From an uncultured Lachnospiraceae bacterium (GTDB lineage Bacteria > Bacillota > Clostridia > Lachnospirales > Lachnospiraceae), in the NCBI GenBank assembly GCA_934359535.1, contig CAKRLN010000112.1, positions 1 through 7,041 on the forward strand: a stretch of DNA of 7,041 nt. Reading direction: 5' to 3'. The notes beneath the pieces were generated by a model. The model saw nothing but the letters and a program-made list of their open reading frames with translations, made no database searches and was not told the DNA's origin. Both the position numbers and the translations under genes were made by a program. Shown piece by piece: positions 5,978-7,041 of this stretch; the stretch's first letter is position 1; every line of letters starts with the position of its first letter.

Positions 5978-6601
5978 GTGAAAACTTTTTTAGAGCCACT
6001 TTCGCCTGCAGAAGAAAAAGAATGCCTGATTGAACTAAAAAAGGGCAATCCACAGGCAAAAGAGAAATTAATACTTCACAATATGCGCCTTGTTGCTCAT
6101 ATCGCAAAAAAATATTTGAATTCGGAAGAGGATAAAGAGGATCTGATCTCAATTGGGACGATTGGACTGTTAAAGGCAGTATCTACGTTTGACCGTGATT
6201 ATGGCAGCCGTTTTGCAACTTATGCAGCGCGCTGCATTGAAAATGAGATGTTGATGTATTTTCGCAGCAGAAAAAAGTCACGGGGGGAGGTCTCTTTGTA
6301 CGAACCGATCGGAACGGATAAGGAGGGCAATCAGATCCATCTTGTGGATGTGGTAGAAAATGACACTGGAAATATTGCGGAAGATATCGAACGGAAGGAA
6401 TTAGTCTGTAAGCTGTGTGTGGGCATGGAAGAAGTGCTCTCTCCACGGGAATATAGCATTCTTTGCAAGCGTTTTGGAATATGTGGCTATCGTGAATATA
6501 CCCAGCGTGAAATTGCAAACGAGCTTGGAATATCAAGATCCTATGTGTCCCGCATCGAAAAAAGGGCATTGGAAAAATTAAAAAGAATCATAATGGAATA
6601 A
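5978..6601 (+). CDS. sigK: RNA polymerase sporulation sigma factor of the SigK type, lacking a pro-sequence
   Basis: This 207-residue sigma-70 family protein directs RNA polymerase to late mother-cell sporulation promoters if it acts like known SigK. Region 2 contains HNMRLVAHIAKKY (34-46), DLISIGTIGLLKA (55-67) and TYAARCIENEMLMYFRSRKK (81-100). The linker SLYEPIGTDKEGNQIHLVDV (106-125) is typical of SigK. Region 4 carries the helix-turn-helix TQREIANELGISRSYVSRIE (175-194). The N-terminus, MKTFLEPLSPAEEK, aligns with the mature start of Bacillus SigK, so the roughly 20-residue inhibitory pro-peptide is absent. The in-frame TAG at 5945-5947, only 11 codons upstream, rules out a longer form. 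The C. difficile protein is also known to lack a pro-sequence. Regions 2 and 4 are continuous, so no skin-type element interrupts the gene. The GTG start at 5978 has only a weak ribosome site (GGGTG at 5969-5973). It lies 30 bases after the DUF5662 gene and is followed by a terminator. Confidence 0.86.
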   Translation: MKTFLEPLSPAEEKECLIELKKGNPQAKEKLILHNMRLVAHIAKKYLNSEEDKEDLISIGTIGLLKAVSTFDRDYGSRFATYAARCIENEMLMYFRSRKKSRGEVSLYEPIGTDKEGNQIHLVDVVENDTGNIAEDIERKELVCKLCVGMEEVLSPREYSILCKRFGICGYREYTQREIANELGISRSYVSRIEKRALEKLKRIIME

Positions 6602-6624
6602 TCTGACATAGCATAAAATGCTGG

Positions 6625-6665
6625 AAAAAGATGAGAAATATGTTATAATATTCTCATCTTTTTTT
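6625..6665 (+). terminator. Intrinsic terminator after sigK
   Basis: AAAAAGATGAGAA (6625-6637) pairs with TTCTCATCTTTTT (6651-6663). Beyond one bulged A (6638), TAT pairs with ATA, leaving the loop GTTATA (6642-6647). The run of seven Ts at 6659-6665 completes the signal. The A/T-rich symmetrical stem could also terminate leftward transcription. Confidence 0.8.
6641..6649 (+). promoter_or_regulatory. Candidate extended -10 promoter for comM, inside the sigK terminator loop
   Basis: TGTTATAAT is a perfect TGnTATAAT extended -10 element. A weak -35 candidate, TGGAAA (6622-6627, four of six), lies 16 bases upstream. Transcription would begin near 6656, inside the terminator's right arm, giving a leader of about 58 bases before the ATG at 6715. 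No other good promoter is visible between the terminator and comM. Confidence 0.5.
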
Positions 6666-6667
6666 CG

Positions 6668-6689
6668 TGCAGAGTTCTCTGCATTTTTT
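6668..6689 (+). terminator. Second short hairpin plus T-run in the comM leader; tandem terminator or attenuator-like element
   Basis: TGCAGA (6668-6673) and TCTGCA (6678-6683) form a 6-bp stem around the loop GTTC and are followed directly by six Ts (6684-6689). If it ends read-through from sigK it is a tandem terminator. If comM is transcribed from the element at 6641-6649, it lies in the nascent leader and could reduce expression. Confidence 0.45.
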
Positions 6690-6714
6690 CCATGCAATTA
6701 GAACAGGAGAAAAT

Positions 6715-7041
6715 ATGTATAGCACGATAATGACGTCCGTCTTAGATGGGATACGCACCATACCAGTCTGTGTTGAGGTAGATATCAATGACGGAATGCC
6801 GGTTTTTGATATGATTGGAAATATTAATCAGGAAGTGCGTGAGGCAAAGGAACGGGTAAAAACAGCACTTCATAATTGTGGAATTGTTCTCCCTGCAAAA
6901 CGTATTACGGTAAATCTTGCCCCAGGAAACATACGAAAAAGTGGAACAGCATTTGACCTGTCAATTGCCGTTGGGATTCTTTCTTCAATGGGAATGGTTG
7001 ATGATAAGTTATGTGCAAATCGGATTTTCGCGGGTGAGTTG
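6715..7041 (+). CDS. comM: YifB/ComM family Mg-chelatase-like AAA+ ATPase, 3' end beyond the window
   Basis: The 109 visible residues begin MYSTIMTSVLDGIRTIPVCV and continue with VEVDINDGMPVFDMIG, a REAKERVKTALHNCG segment, RITVNLAPGNIRKSGTAFDL and SIAVGILSSMGMV. These match the N-terminal domain (LonB/S16-like fold) of YifB/ComM proteins, which is followed by an AAA+ Mg-chelatase-type ATPase domain and a C-terminal chelatase domain; those parts lie to the right of the window. ComM proteins of naturally transformable bacteria are hexameric helicases that promote branch migration during integration of incoming DNA; the Firmicute role is less defined. The ATG at 6715 has AGGAGA (6705-6710) 4 bases ahead. 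It is separated from sigK by terminator structures, so it is probably a new transcription unit. Confidence 0.9.
   Translation, partial: MYSTIMTSVLDGIRTIPVCVEVDINDGMPVFDMIGNINQEVREAKERVKTALHNCGIVLPAKRITVNLAPGNIRKSGTAFDLSIAVGILSSMGMVDDKLCANRIFAGEL

Noticed and set aside
6183..6569. Minus-strand open frame of 128 codons opposite sigK
   Set aside because: It is a Cys/His/Pro-rich antisense shadow of a well-conserved sigma factor.
6117..6601. Possible skin-like interruption of sigK
   Set aside because: Sigma regions 2 and 4 and the linker are continuous in one frame with no recombinase site or inserted sequence.
6610..6622. Small inverted repeat AGCAT-AAA-ATGCT just before the sigK terminator
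   Set aside because: It has a five-bp stem with a three-base loop and no T-run; the stronger terminator directly follows, so no separate role is supported.

Overview
The window looks like chromosomal DNA of a low-to-moderate GC, spore-lineage Firmicute, most likely Lachnospiraceae or a close clostridial relative. The support is purine-rich AGGAGG-type ribosome sites, SigA-type promoters, a sporulation sigma factor of the SigK type without a pro-sequence, a DUF1292 protein, a DUF5662 protein and a YifB/ComM ATPase. I see no insertion sequence, phage gene, CRISPR array, tRNA or rRNA. Gene density is high: no gap exceeds about 160 bases.

Left part (1-3265): a UvrD/PcrA-like superfamily 1 DNA helicase enters from the left edge, lacking its first residues, and runs rightward to 1830. 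It meets head-on, with a 20-base overlap, a leftward two-gene unit: an HD-GYP domain protein (predicted cyclic-di-GMP phosphodiesterase, start corrected to 3265) followed by a small acidic DUF1292 protein. A perfect 12-bp inverted repeat straddles the convergent overlap.

Middle (3266-3425): a 160-base divergent promoter region. It has one SigA-like promoter for the leftward HD-GYP unit and one for the rightward genes, back to back, with a short palindrome over the leftward -35 box.

Right part (3426-7041): three closely spaced rightward genes. The first is a GH13 debranching-enzyme-like protein that keeps the fold and substrate-loop motifs but has lost the catalytic Asp nucleophile and the region IV His-Asp pair, so it looks like a pseudoenzyme. 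The second is a DUF5662 protein with an HD-phosphohydrolase-like pattern of His/Asp residues. The third is sigK. An AU-rich intrinsic terminator ends this unit. The start of a YifB/ComM-type AAA+ ATPase gene then runs off the right edge. Its only obvious promoter, an extended -10 element, lies inside the loop of the sigK terminator and is followed by a second short hairpin with a T-run.

No known multi-gene pathway joins all these genes. The parts most worth attention are the intact but catalytically stripped GH13 protein, its coupling to a metal-hydrolase-like DUF5662 gene and sigK, and the nested terminator/promoter/hairpin in front of comM.
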